Shown here: positions 1 to 6,932 of the stretch, piece after piece
How the letters are laid out: each line of letters starts with the position of its first letter
Position numbering within the stretch: position 1 is the first letter of the stretch
Assembly (NCBI GenBank): GCA_903932695.1
Contig: CAIZGZ010000019.1
Coordinates: 1 to 20,404, forward strand
From: an uncultured Actinomycetes bacterium
Lineage (GTDB): Bacteria; Actinomycetota; Actinomycetes; Nanopelagicales; Nanopelagicaceae
Length of the DNA: 20,404 nucleotides
Direction: 5' to 3'
Translations under genes and position numbers: made by a program
The notes under the pieces: generated by a model
What the model saw: the letters and a program-made list of their open reading frames with translations, nothing else
The model's database searches: none
Told to the model about the DNA's origin: nothing

Positions 1-331
1 AGGTATCGATGTCGTGGATATCGCGCGATTTGAGGAGTCACTGACTCGGACCCCGAACCTCAAGAGCCGGATATTCACTGAGCGCGAAGCCGCACATAAG
101 ATCTCGTCCCTTGCTGCACGATTTGCAGCCAAAGAGGCGCTCGCCAAGGCGATGAACGCAAAAGATATCTTCACCTGGCATGACGCTGAAGTGATCAATG
201 AGGAATCAGGTCGACCAGTCTTTCTCTTCTCGGGAGCGATCGCCGAGCGAATCGATGGCGCAAACGTGCACCTATCGATCTCCCACGATGCCGGGATCGC
301 TTCGGCGATGGTTGTGATCGAGGATCTCTAA
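1..331 (+). CDS. acpS: Holo-[acyl-carrier-protein] synthase, 5'-truncated by the window
   Basis: AcpS transfers 4'-phosphopantetheine from CoA to a serine of apo-acyl carrier protein, activating fatty-acid synthesis in the cytoplasm. The reading frame is open from base 2, before the first internal GTG at 14, and begins G-I-D-V-V-D-I-A-R-F-E. That is the classic AcpS N-terminal motif with its Mg-binding Asp, so the true start lies only a few codons upstream of the window. The second signature, F-A-A-K-E-A, carries the other metal-binding acid (Glu), and an S-I-S-H-D segment follows near the C-terminus. The visible 109 residues fit the short AcpS family (about 115-130 aa). The stop codon overlaps the alr start (TAATG), so it is translationally coupled to alr. 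In mycobacteria other genes separate the two, so this is a tighter arrangement. Confidence 0.93.
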   Translation, partial: GIDVVDIARFEESLTRTPNLKSRIFTEREAAHKISSLAARFAAKEALAKAMNAKDIFTWHDAEVINEESGRPVFLFSGAIAERIDGANVHLSISHDAGIASAMVVIEDL

Positions 332-1431
332 TGCGCGCCGTTGTTGAAGTAAATCTCGAAGCGATCAAAACAAATATCCGCATGCTCGGATCCAAGACCG
401 AAGCGTCACTTCTCGCGGTCGTGAAAGCAGATGCGTATGGCCATGGTCTAGTTCCGGTTGCCACCACAGCCCTTGAAGCCGGAGCAAGCTGGTTAGGTGT
501 GGCGCTATTAGAAGAAGCGATCACCCTACGTGAGGCCGGCATCAAGGCCCCGCTCATCGCATGGCTGGTTCCCAGCGGCGAAGATTTCGAGGCAGCGATT
601 CGTGCCGATATCGATCTCTCGATTTCATCCATCTCCGCGCTCGAAGAGATCTTGGGCGTTGCCAAGCAGGTAGGTCGCAAACCTCGGTTACATATTGAAG
701 TCGATACCGGGATGCATCGAGGCGGTCTACTCGGTCAATGGGAAGAGTTCTTGAGCTTTGCACAGGAGCATCGTGATGAATTTAGTTTGATTGGCTTCTG
801 GTCTCACTTTGCCCGCGCCGATGAACCTGGCGAAAGTTATAACGATCTTCAACTACAAGAATTTACACGAAAGCTCGATCAACTCACTTCTCAAGGTCTT
901 ACCCCAGAGATCATCCACTTTGCGAATTCGGCGGCGACGTTAACTCTGCCACAAGCGCATCATTCAATGGTTCGCCTTGGAATTGCGATGTATGGCCTCT
1001 CGCCAGATCGTTCAGCTTTGGGTAGCTCCGATCAATTAGGTTTACTGCCAGCAATGAGCGTTAAAGCAAAGCTCCATCTGGTCAAGCAGGTTCACAAAGG
1101 CGATGCAATTGGCTACGGGGGAGCAGCGATCGCGTCGCGCGATACAACGCTCGGTGTTGTAGTGATGGGGTATGCAGATGGACTACCTCGTATTGCAACC
1201 AATGAGGCCGGCGCTCTTTATGATGGCAACAAGGCTCCGCTCATCGGTCGAGTTTCAATGGATCAATGTGTGATCGATCTCGGACCAGAGAGCAGCGCCG
1301 AGGCCGGAGATTACGTCACGCTCATTGGTAGCGAGGGCTACACAGCCGATGACTGGGCGAAGGCGAGTGGCACAATTAATTACGAGATTGTCACCCGAAT
1401 CGCAACGAGAGTTCCTCGAATCTACCTATGA
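331..1431 (+). CDS. alr: Alanine racemase (PLP-dependent)
   Basis: This enzyme interconverts L- and D-alanine to supply D-alanine for peptidoglycan. The 366-residue length is normal. The N-terminal TIM barrel contains A-V-V-K-A-D-A-Y-G-H-G, with the PLP-binding lysine at K32. The C-terminal beta domain contributes the second catalytic base, the tyrosine of G-Y-G-G (Y262), and the conserved M-D-Q-C motif starts at M310. The first residues, MRAVVEVNLEAIKTNI, match the usual N-terminus, so the ATG overlapping the acpS stop is the likely start. Its TGA overlaps the tsaE ATG by four bases. Proximity to tsaE, tsaB and tsaD is the standard actinobacterial order. It is cytoplasmic and probably expressed as part of the acpS-tsaD transcript, since no internal promoter was evident. 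Confidence 0.97.
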   Translation: MRAVVEVNLEAIKTNIRMLGSKTEASLLAVVKADAYGHGLVPVATTALEAGASWLGVALLEEAITLREAGIKAPLIAWLVPSGEDFEAAIRADIDLSISSISALEEILGVAKQVGRKPRLHIEVDTGMHRGGLLGQWEEFLSFAQEHRDEFSLIGFWSHFARADEPGESYNDLQLQEFTRKLDQLTSQGLTPEIIHFANSAATLTLPQAHHSMVRLGIAMYGLSPDRSALGSSDQLGLLPAMSVKAKLHLVKQVHKGDAIGYGGAAIASRDTTLGVVVMGYADGLPRIATNEAGALYDGNKAPLIGRVSMDQCVIDLGPESSAEAGDYVTLIGSEGYTADDWAKASGTINYEIVTRIATRVPRIYL

Positions 1432-1844
1432 TCATTTCAAGCGTTGAGGAGATGGTCGAGCTAGGTCGATCGATCGGCACAAGACTTTCGGCTGGCGATG
1501 TGCTTCTCCTGAAGGGTGAGCTTGGGGCTGGAAAGACAGCGCTCACTCGCGGAATAGGTCAAGCTTTGGGTATCAACGATGTCACTTCTCCCACTTTTGT
1601 GATCGCCAAAATTCATGATGCAGCCATACCCCTTGTGCATGTCGATGCATATCGATTGATCGGACACGAGTTGGCTGCCTTTGATGATCTAGATCTAGAG
1701 AGTCGAATCCCTCAGAGTATTACCGTTATTGAATGGGGCGAGGCTTTTATCGAACGTATTGCGCCAGATCACATCACGATCTCAATTTCACATGGCCAAA
1801 GCGATGACGAGCGAATTGTTGAGATCTCGGGAATGACGCTATGA
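1428..1844 (+). CDS. tsaE: tRNA t6A37 threonylcarbamoyladenosine synthesis ATPase TsaE
   Basis: TsaE is the small P-loop ATPase that works with TsaB and TsaD to place threonylcarbamoyl on A37 of ANN-decoding tRNAs. The 138-residue protein has a Walker A motif G-E-L-G-A-G-K-T at residues 30-37. The family signature T-S-P-T-F follows at 53-57, then H-V-D-A-Y-R-L (71-77) and V-I-E-W-G-E (100-105). All are diagnostic of TsaE/YjeE. The start ATG overlaps the alr TGA, and the stop overlaps the start of the tsaB-rimI gene, so this is a coupled operon. With tsaB and tsaD next to it, three of the four bacterial t6A genes are here; tsaC (YrdC-like) is not in the window and must be elsewhere. Confidence 0.95.
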   Translation: MIISSVEEMVELGRSIGTRLSAGDVLLLKGELGAGKTALTRGIGQALGINDVTSPTFVIAKIHDAAIPLVHVDAYRLIGHELAAFDDLDLESRIPQSITVIEWGEAFIERIAPDHITISISHGQSDDERIVEISGMTL

Positions 1845-2839
1845 GCATAATTTTGGCGATTGATACTTCGACGGATCGCACGACTGTAGGACTTGTGCGT
1901 GATGGCGAGGTAGCGCTCGAACTCTTTCACGATGATCCGCTCGCTCATGGCGAAGTTCTTCCCAAGCTCATCGAGCAACTACTCGGTTTTACGACAGCGA
2001 ACGGAGTGGAGATTGAGCAGGTCGCGATTGGTATGGGACCGGGGCCATTTACTGGCTTGCGCGTAGGAATCTCGTTTGGTCGTGCTTTCGCCTTTGCCCG
2101 CAATATTCCATGGGTGGGCGTCGACTCGTTGCACGCGATCGCGCATGCTCATAGCGAGCCTGAGTTTGTCGTTGCAATCGATGCCAGACGCAGAGAGTTC
2201 TTTATTCAACGCTTTCGAGATGGCGAGCAAGTAGAAGCTACCCGTATTGTTCAACGGGAAGAGCTGGCTGAAATTTCCGTGCCCGTGCACCAGGGCCATC
2301 CATCGGCGGCAGCGATTTCTGCGCTGGCAGGCAATAGCCGCTCGGTAGTAGAGCCGATCTACATCAGAAAGCCAGATGCCTACCCCGCTCCCAAGGGCGT
2401 GAAGTTTAGGCCGTGGAACCAACTCGACCTCGTTCCGATTTATGCACTCGAGCAGGCGATCTACCCAGAAGATCCTTGGTCGCTCGCCCAATTTAAAGAA
2501 GAGTTTGCGGGCCCAGCCAGGCACTATCTCGTGGCGGAGGTAGAGAACGTTGTTATTGGATATTGCGGAGTCATGGTGCAAGGTGAAGTCACAGATATTT
2601 TGACTCTGACGGTATCGCCCGAGCATCGTCGCAAGGGAATAGCGCGTGAGATGCTCAAACGGATGATTGATTGGTCTCGTAATCAACGCGTTGATGCGGT
2701 GATGCTAGAGATGCGAGTAGGAAACCTCGAAGCGCACCCGCTCTATCTCGCCTCCGGTTTCCGCGAGATCTCAATGCGTTCTGATTATTACGGTCCAGGA
2801 GTAGATGCGATTGTGATGCGTAAGGAACTCAAGGCATGA
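1841..2839 (+). CDS. TsaB-RimI fusion: t6A synthesis protein TsaB joined to a GNAT N-acetyltransferase
   Basis: One continuous 332-residue frame carries two proteins that are separate in mycobacteria. Residues 1 to about 182 are TsaB, the ASKHA-fold partner that stabilises TsaD. It starts I-L-A-I-D-T-S-T and has the hallmark G-M-G-P-G-P-F-T-G-L-R-V-G segment, ending in the TsaB-like P-I-Y-I-R-K-P-D-A (172-180). From about residue 187 to the end is a RimI-type GNAT domain. It has the E-x-x-x-Y-P-E-D-P-W region and the acetyl-CoA loop R-R-K-G-I-A (263-268). RimI acetylates protein N-termini, classically ribosomal protein bS18. The TsaB half is short compared with the roughly 230 aa of E. coli TsaB. 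Start and stop overlap tsaE and tsaD by four bases. No stop codon or frame change occurs at the junction, so this is a true fusion as sequenced. Confidence 0.93.
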   Translation: MSIILAIDTSTDRTTVGLVRDGEVALELFHDDPLAHGEVLPKLIEQLLGFTTANGVEIEQVAIGMGPGPFTGLRVGISFGRAFAFARNIPWVGVDSLHAIAHAHSEPEFVVAIDARRREFFIQRFRDGEQVEATRIVQREELAEISVPVHQGHPSAAAISALAGNSRSVVEPIYIRKPDAYPAPKGVKFRPWNQLDLVPIYALEQAIYPEDPWSLAQFKEEFAGPARHYLVAEVENVVIGYCGVMVQGEVTDILTLTVSPEHRRKGIAREMLKRMIDWSRNQRVDAVMLEMRVGNLEAHPLYLASGFREISMRSDYYGPGVDAIVMRKELKA

Positions 2840-3867
2840 GCGCGCTACAGAGTTCTGCTCCACTCGTTCTTGGCATCGAGACTTCATGTGATGAGACCGC
2901 TGTTGGAATTGTTCGTGGCCGCACCTTGCTGGCAAACATCATCTCGTCAAGCGTGGAAGAGCATGCCCGATTTGGTGGCGTGGTCCCAGAGATCGCAAGC
3001 CGAGCACATCTTGAAGCGATGCAATCGGTTATCGCTCAAGCGCTCGCAACTGCGGGGGTAAACCTTGCCGATCTTGATGCCATTGGCGTAACTGCTGGTC
3101 CGGGGTTGATCGGCGCGCTGCTGGTCGGAACAAGCGCAGCTTCTGGGTTAGCACTTGGACTTAATAAGCCGCTCTACGGCGTTAATCATCTCTCCTCACA
3201 TTTGGCGGTCGATGTATTGTCGGATGAGAGTGAACTCAAACCTGCTATCGGTCTGCTCGTGAGCGGTGGTCATAGTTCAATTATTGAGTTGAGTGATCCT
3301 GCTAAACAAGCGCGTGTGCTTGGTGCAACGATTGATGATGCGGCTGGCGAGGCCTTCGACAAGATCGCCCGGATTCTTGAATTAGATTTCCCTGGTGGGC
3401 CAGCGATCGATCGCTTGGCCAAGAGCGGTAATCCGCATGCCATTGAATTTCCACGTGGGTTGGCGGAGTCGGATTACAACTTCTCGTTTAGCGGCCTCAA
3501 GACCGCCGTATCGCGCTATCTCCAAAAGAGCCCTGAAGTTCATCGCGCCGATTTAGCGGCATCGTTTCAAGAAGCGGTGGTTGATGTGCTTCTCTCCAAG
3601 GCGCTGGCAGCATGCCGGGCTACTGGCATTGAGCGCTTGATTATCGCTGGTGGTGTTGCCGCCAACTCACGATTGCGTGCAGTTGCGGTAGAGCGGTGCG
3701 CACTTGCCGGAATCGAACTCCGGACTCCGCCTATTGCGCTCTGTACAGATAACGGCGCCATGGTTGCTGCGATGACTTCGCTAGCAGTGAGTGCTGGTGT
3801 CGCGCCTTCTGCGGTAGGGCTTGAGGCAAAATCGACCGTGCCGTTGACCGAGCCGACCTGGCGCTAA
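2836..3867 (+). CDS. tsaD: tRNA N6-adenosine threonylcarbamoyltransferase TsaD
   Basis: TsaD transfers the threonylcarbamoyl group from threonylcarbamoyl-AMP to A37 of tRNA, in complex with TsaB and TsaE. The 343-residue length is typical. It begins V-L-G-I-E-T-S-C-D-E-T, the family signature. The metal-binding histidines are in H-L-S-S-H (H118 and H122), matching the H-M-E-G-H motif of E. coli TsaD. The third ligand is the aspartate of T-D-N-G-A-M (D305). L-V-S-G-G-H-S, D-D-A-A-G-E-A-F-D-K and F-S-G-L-K-T are all present. The ATG overlaps the stop of the tsaB-rimI fusion. It is the last gene of the operon, and a hairpin lies immediately after its stop. In mycobacteria groES follows directly; here an oppositely oriented iron permease gene sits between. 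Confidence 0.97.
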   Translation: MSALQSSAPLVLGIETSCDETAVGIVRGRTLLANIISSSVEEHARFGGVVPEIASRAHLEAMQSVIAQALATAGVNLADLDAIGVTAGPGLIGALLVGTSAASGLALGLNKPLYGVNHLSSHLAVDVLSDESELKPAIGLLVSGGHSSIIELSDPAKQARVLGATIDDAAGEAFDKIARILELDFPGGPAIDRLAKSGNPHAIEFPRGLAESDYNFSFSGLKTAVSRYLQKSPEVHRADLAASFQEAVVDVLLSKALAACRATGIERLIIAGGVAANSRLRAVAVERCALAGIELRTPPIALCTDNGAMVAAMTSLAVSAGVAPSAVGLEAKSTVPLTEPTWR

Positions 3868-3869
3868 GA

Positions 3870-3897
3870 GCGAGTGAGTAGAGCACTCACAACTCGC
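3870..3897. terminator. Bulged hairpin between convergent tsaD and the iron permease gene
   Basis: The arms GCGA + GTGAGT (3870-3879) and ACTCAC + TCGC (3885-3890 and 3894-3897) pair, with a 3-nt bulge and a 5-nt loop. The element fills the 29-bp gap between the two convergent genes and touches both stop codons. There is no T-tract on either side, so function as a terminator in both directions is inferred from position and shape only. Confidence 0.4.
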
Positions 3898-4754
3898 TAC
3901 TTTGCAGCGGGAGCGGCTGGCTTCTTTTTCTGACGGCCTAAGTAGACGAAGAGTGCAATTCCGCCAATGATGTAAAGACTCCATACAACTGCCTGAAGCG
4001 GCGTTGGTCGCTCCGCGTAACCAAAGAGTGAGTGGAGCGCGTTTCCAATATTGGATTCTTCAGAGACAAATGCAGAAGAGTTCCAGAGCTGGCCATTTGC
4101 AAACGGTAGCCAGTTGAGTTGTTGCATATTTTGGATCGCATCTGCGAGTAAGCCGGCAGCAAAAACCATGAGCGCAATACCAAGGATTCGAAAGAATCGA
4201 CGGAGATTAATCTTCGCCCCAAGTTTGTAGATGAAGTAGGCGATGGCGAGTGCGACCGCAATTCCTAGCAATGCACCTAACCAGAGCAATCCACCATGAA
4301 GCTCAACCGGTGCTTGTTTGGAGTTCGCAAAGATAATTGCCAAGGTAAAGACCATGGTTTCAAGTCCTTCTCGGCCAACTGCCTGGAAGGAGAGAATGAT
4401 CAGACCCCAACGCTTGCCACGAGAGAGCGCTTCATCGCTCTTGCGTTGCAGGTCGGAGGAGAGTCCGCGAGCATGGCTCTGCATCCAAAATGTCATGTAG
4501 GTGAGCACTGCAGCAGCCAAGAGATAGGTGGCGGTCTCAAAGTAGGTCTGGATATTTGAGCCGCTATAACGCTTGATCAGCAGGTAAGCCGCGATGCCAC
4601 CGGCAAAGATGAGAAGGAATGCGCTCGCTACACCTGTAAAGACATCACGGAAGTGACGACGTTGGTCGATCCGCTTGAGGTAGGCGAGCAAGATCGCCAC
4701 AATCATGGATGCCTCGATACCTTCGCGCAGGAAGATGACGAAGGTAGGAATCAT
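3897..4754 (-). CDS. FTR1/EfeU-family high-affinity iron permease
   Basis: The 285-residue membrane protein has two R-E-G-[IL]-E motifs, R-E-G-I-E-A near the N-terminus and R-E-G-L-E-T at mid-length. These glutamates bind iron in FTR1/EfeU permeases. Hydrophobic segments through the chain fit the usual seven-helix fold, and the tail is lysine/alanine-rich and cytoplasmic in character. In the bacterial EfeUOB system the permease works with the periplasmic protein EfeO and the peroxidase EfeB, which import ferrous/ferric iron; neither is adjacent here. The start is ATG with no Shine-Dalgarno sequence. Instead TAGGCT lies 6 nt upstream on the coding strand, which suggests a leaderless mRNA. The gene sits in opposite orientation between tsaD and groES, a position that is empty in mycobacteria, so it is a likely insertion or rearrangement in this lineage. 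Iron transport is the best guess; another metal cannot be excluded. Confidence 0.9.
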   Translation of the reverse strand: MIPTFVIFLREGIEASMIVAILLAYLKRIDQRRHFRDVFTGVASAFLLIFAGGIAAYLLIKRYSGSNIQTYFETATYLLAAAVLTYMTFWMQSHARGLSSDLQRKSDEALSRGKRWGLIILSFQAVGREGLETMVFTLAIIFANSKQAPVELHGGLLWLGALLGIAVALAIAYFIYKLGAKINLRRFFRILGIALMVFAAGLLADAIQNMQQLNWLPFANGQLWNSSAFVSEESNIGNALHSLFGYAERPTPLQAVVWSLYIIGGIALFVYLGRQKKKPAAPAAK

Positions 4755-4760
4755 GGTTTG

Positions 4761-4789
4761 AGCCTAACTCGGAGGCTGGAATTACGCAA
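4761..4789 (-). promoter_or_regulatory. Leaderless promoter of the iron permease gene
   Basis: Reading the - strand, TTGCGT (bases 4784-4789) and TAGGCT (4761-4766) are separated by 17 nt. TAGGCT is followed by 6 nt and then the ATG at 4754. That is the spacing expected if transcription starts on the A of the start codon. The -35 element lies inside the palindrome at 4780-4807. Confidence 0.5.
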
Positions 4790-4807
4790 CATAAGTGTTG
4801 CTTAATT
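4780..4807. promoter_or_regulatory. 28-bp palindrome, probable operator at the iron permease promoter
   Basis: The left arm is AATTA-C-GCAACA and the right arm TGTTGC-T-TAATT, around a 4-nt spacer TAAG. Eleven of twelve positions pair, the exception being C/T. It covers the predicted -35 element of the permease and lies about 40 bp before the CIRCE element of groES. The symmetry and position suggest a dimeric repressor site, perhaps for a metal-responsive regulator. It does not match the usual DtxR/IdeR or Fur consensus well. Confidence 0.55.
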
Positions 4808-4845
4808 ACCCATGAGTATCGGATGTGAGCTGGTGGTGCCTTCAT

Positions 4846-4872
4846 TTAGCACTCTCGCCCCTTAACTGCTAA
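4846..4872 (+). promoter_or_regulatory. CIRCE operator (HrcA binding site) upstream of groES
   Basis: TTAGCACTC at 4846-4854 is a perfect left arm of CIRCE. After exactly 9 nt comes AACTGCTAA (4864-4872), which matches the right-arm consensus GAGTGCTAA at 7 of 9 positions. Position just before a groESL operon is the canonical location. It implies heat-shock repression by HrcA, whose gene is not in this window. Confidence 0.88.
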
Positions 4873-4875
4873 TTT
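4846..4875 (+). promoter_or_regulatory. Probable groESL promoter overlapping CIRCE
   Basis: TTAGCA (4846-4851) as -35 and TAATTT (4870-4875) as -10 are separated by 18 nt, so the promoter would coincide with the CIRCE operator. This would give a leader of about 26 nt containing the Shine-Dalgarno sequence AAAGGAG (4895-4901), 6 nt before the groES ATG. The hexamers are imperfect, so the promoter is inferred mainly from position. Confidence 0.45.
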
Positions 4876-4907
4876 ATGGCAACCATCTAGATTTAAAGGA
4901 GCACATC

Positions 4908-5204
4908 ATGGCCGTAGCCATTAAGCCACTTGAAGATCGTATTGTCGTTAAGGCAAGCGCCGCTGAGCAGACCACTGCATCTGGTCTAGTTATCCCAGAT
5001 ACCGCAAAAGAGAAGCCACAAGAAGGCACAGTCGTTGCCGTTGGCCCAGGTCGCTTTGATGATGGCGTTCGCACCCCAATGGATGTCAAAGTCGGAGATG
5101 TCGTTCTCTACAGCAAGTACGGCGGAACCGAAGTGAAGTACAACAACGAGGAGTACCTCGTGCTCTCAGCTCGTGATGTTCTAGCAATCATCGAAAAGAA
5201 CTAG
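4908..5204 (+). CDS. groES: Co-chaperonin GroES
   Basis: GroES forms the heptameric lid of the GroEL folding chamber. The 98-residue length is standard. The N-terminus reads I-K-P-L-E-D-R-I-V-V, followed by the mobile loop around residues 18-36 (T-T-A-S-G-L-V-I-P-D-T-A), which contacts GroEL. V-G-D-V-V-L-Y-S-K-Y-G-G-T-E and a C-terminal V-L-A-I-I-E complete the family pattern. The ATG is preceded by a strong Shine-Dalgarno AAAGGAG. groEL follows after an 11-bp gap, so the two are one operon under the upstream CIRCE element. Confidence 0.98.
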   Translation: MAVAIKPLEDRIVVKASAAEQTTASGLVIPDTAKEKPQEGTVVAVGPGRFDDGVRTPMDVKVGDVVLYSKYGGTEVKYNNEEYLVLSARDVLAIIEKN

Positions 5205-5215
5205 GACGCATAGCC

Positions 5216-6853
5216 ATGGGTAAAACTTTAAGTTTTGACGAGCAAGCTCGTCGATCAATGGAACGCGGTGTCAATATTCTCGCGGACACCGTCAAGGTAA
5301 CTCTTGGACCTAAAGGTCGTAACGTTGTCATCGCAAAGGGATATGGCGCACCACTCATCACTAATGATGGCGTGACAATTGCCAAAGAGATCGAACTCGA
5401 GAATCCAGCTGAAAACATGGGCGCTCAATTGGTCAAGCAGGTTGCTGAGAAGACCAATGATGTAGCCGGTGATGGAACAACGACCGCTACCGTCTTGGCA
5501 CAAGCGATGGTTCGCGAAGGACTTCGCAATCTCGCAGCTGGCGCACAACCAATGGATATCAAGTTCGGTATTGAGGCGGCCGTCAAGGCAATCTCTGAAG
5601 AGCTCAAGAAGAACTCCACACCAGTCTCCGACAAGGCTCAGATTGCCGACGTTGCAACAATCTCAGCTCAAGACAAGGCGATCGGTGATCTGATCGCTGA
5701 AGCAATGGATAAAGTGGGTAAAGATGGTGTGATCACCGTCGAAGAGTCTTCAACCACTGGTCTTGAACTCGACTTCACAGAGGGAATGCAATTCGATAAG
5801 GGTTACATTTCGCCATACTTCGTCACGGATTCAGATCGCATGGAGACCGTCCTTGAGGATGCCTTCATCTTGATCTCCGGACAGAAGATCTCTGCGCTCT
5901 CCGATATTTTGCCAATCTTGGAGAAGATTGCTCAAGCAAATAAGCCGCTATTGATCATCGCCGAAGATGTTGAGGGAGAGGCTCTCTCTACTCTCGTGGT
6001 GAACCGCATGCGCGGTACATTCACTTCAGCCGCAGTCAAGGCACCAGGATTTGGTGATCGTCGCAAGGCAATGTTGCAAGATATTGCAATCCTTACCGGC
6101 GGACAGGTCATTACGCCTGAAGTTGGCCTCAAGCTCGATCAGGTCACTGTCGATCTCTTAGGTAAGGCTCGTCGCGTTGTCATCACTAAAGACAACACAA
6201 CGATTGTTGATGGCGCAGGCGATAAGAATGAAGTCGCTAACCGCGTTAACGAAATTCGCAACGAATTGGCCGGAACCGACTCTGAATGGGATCGCGAGAA
6301 GCTTCAAGAGCGTGTTGCAAAGCTCGCTGGTGGCGTCTGTGTCATCAAAGTTGGCGCACATACCGAAGTAGAACTCAAAGAGAAGAAGCACCGTCTAGAA
6401 GATGCGATCTCTGCAACTCGCGCAGCTGTCGAAGAAGGAATTGTTGTTGGCGGTGGCGCAGCACTCGTGCATGCAGCTGCAGCACTTGATAACGATCTTG
6501 GCTTCGAAGGTGATCGCGCAGTTGGAGTACGCCTCGTCAAGAAGGCGTGCGATGAACCACTTCGTTGGATCGCAGAGAATGCGGGTCAAGAGGGATACGT
6601 CGTCGTAGCAAAGGTTCGCGGAATGAAGCCTGATGAAGGTTTCAACGCTGCAACCGATATCTACGAAGATCTCGTCAAGGTTGGCGTCATCGATCCAGTG
6701 AAGGTAACGCGTTCGGCACTTGCGAACGCTGCATCGATCGCTGCGATGTTTATTACAACCGAAGCGCTCGTCTTTGAAACTCCTGAAGATGAAGTGCAAG
6801 AGGCTGCTGCTGGACATGGTCATAGCCATGGACCTGGCGGACACTCACACTAA
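5216..6853 (+). CDS. groEL: 60-kDa chaperonin GroEL with histidine-rich C-terminus (GroEL1 type)
   Basis: This is the ATP-driven tetradecameric folding chamber. The 545 residues include the nucleotide-binding segment T-L-G-P-K-G-R-N near residue 30 and A-G-D-G-T-T-T (D86), the ATPase aspartate region. G-V-V-G-G-G-A-type glycine motifs (here V-V-G-G-G-A-A) are found at mid-to-late positions. The last 13 residues are G-H-G-H-S-H-G-P-G-G-H-S-H, with five histidines. This contrasts with the Gly-Gly-Met tail of E. coli GroEL and matches the histidine-rich tail of actinobacterial GroEL1 proteins encoded next to groES. A Shine-Dalgarno AGGA (5203-5206) precedes the ATG by 9 nt. The gene ends at a strong terminator. 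A second groEL without groES is common in actinobacteria, but none is seen here. Confidence 0.98.
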   Translation: MGKTLSFDEQARRSMERGVNILADTVKVTLGPKGRNVVIAKGYGAPLITNDGVTIAKEIELENPAENMGAQLVKQVAEKTNDVAGDGTTTATVLAQAMVREGLRNLAAGAQPMDIKFGIEAAVKAISEELKKNSTPVSDKAQIADVATISAQDKAIGDLIAEAMDKVGKDGVITVEESSTTGLELDFTEGMQFDKGYISPYFVTDSDRMETVLEDAFILISGQKISALSDILPILEKIAQANKPLLIIAEDVEGEALSTLVVNRMRGTFTSAAVKAPGFGDRRKAMLQDIAILTGGQVITPEVGLKLDQVTVDLLGKARRVVITKDNTTIVDGAGDKNEVANRVNEIRNELAGTDSEWDREKLQERVAKLAGGVCVIKVGAHTEVELKEKKHRLEDAISATRAAVEEGIVVGGGAALVHAAAALDNDLGFEGDRAVGVRLVKKACDEPLRWIAENAGQEGYVVVAKVRGMKPDEGFNAATDIYEDLVKVGVIDPVKVTRSALANAASIAAMFITTEALVFETPEDEVQEAAAGHGHSHGPGGHSH

Positions 6854-6874
6854 TTACCTGCAGTTATCCGTCAA

Positions 6875-6911
6875 AAAAATCGGCCGCCTCATTGCGAGGC
6901 GGCCGATTTTT
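6875..6911. terminator. Bidirectional intrinsic terminator between groEL and whiB
   Basis: A perfect 16-bp inverted repeat (6875-6890 and 6896-6911) surrounds a 5-nt loop ATTGC. The core is TCGGCCGCCTC paired with GAGGCGGCCGA, flanked by A-runs on the left and T-runs on the right. It can therefore terminate groEL transcription rightward and whiB transcription leftward. Confidence 0.95.
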
Positions 6912-6932
6912 GCATCTTCGGTAATTCATGAA

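Noticed and set aside
1979..2686. A 235-codon open frame on the - strand inside the tsaB-rimI gene
   Set aside because: It is wholly antisense to a gene with clear family motifs and shows no recognisable domain or ribosome-binding site.
4755..4775. An IdeR/DtxR-type iron box at the permease start, suggested by TTAGGCT
   Set aside because: Only about half of the 19-bp consensus matches and there is no dyad symmetry; the TAGGCT hexamer is better read as a -10 element.
6395..6844. A 149-codon open frame on the - strand inside groEL
   Set aside because: It is a shadow of the highly conserved groEL reading frame and has no domain signature.
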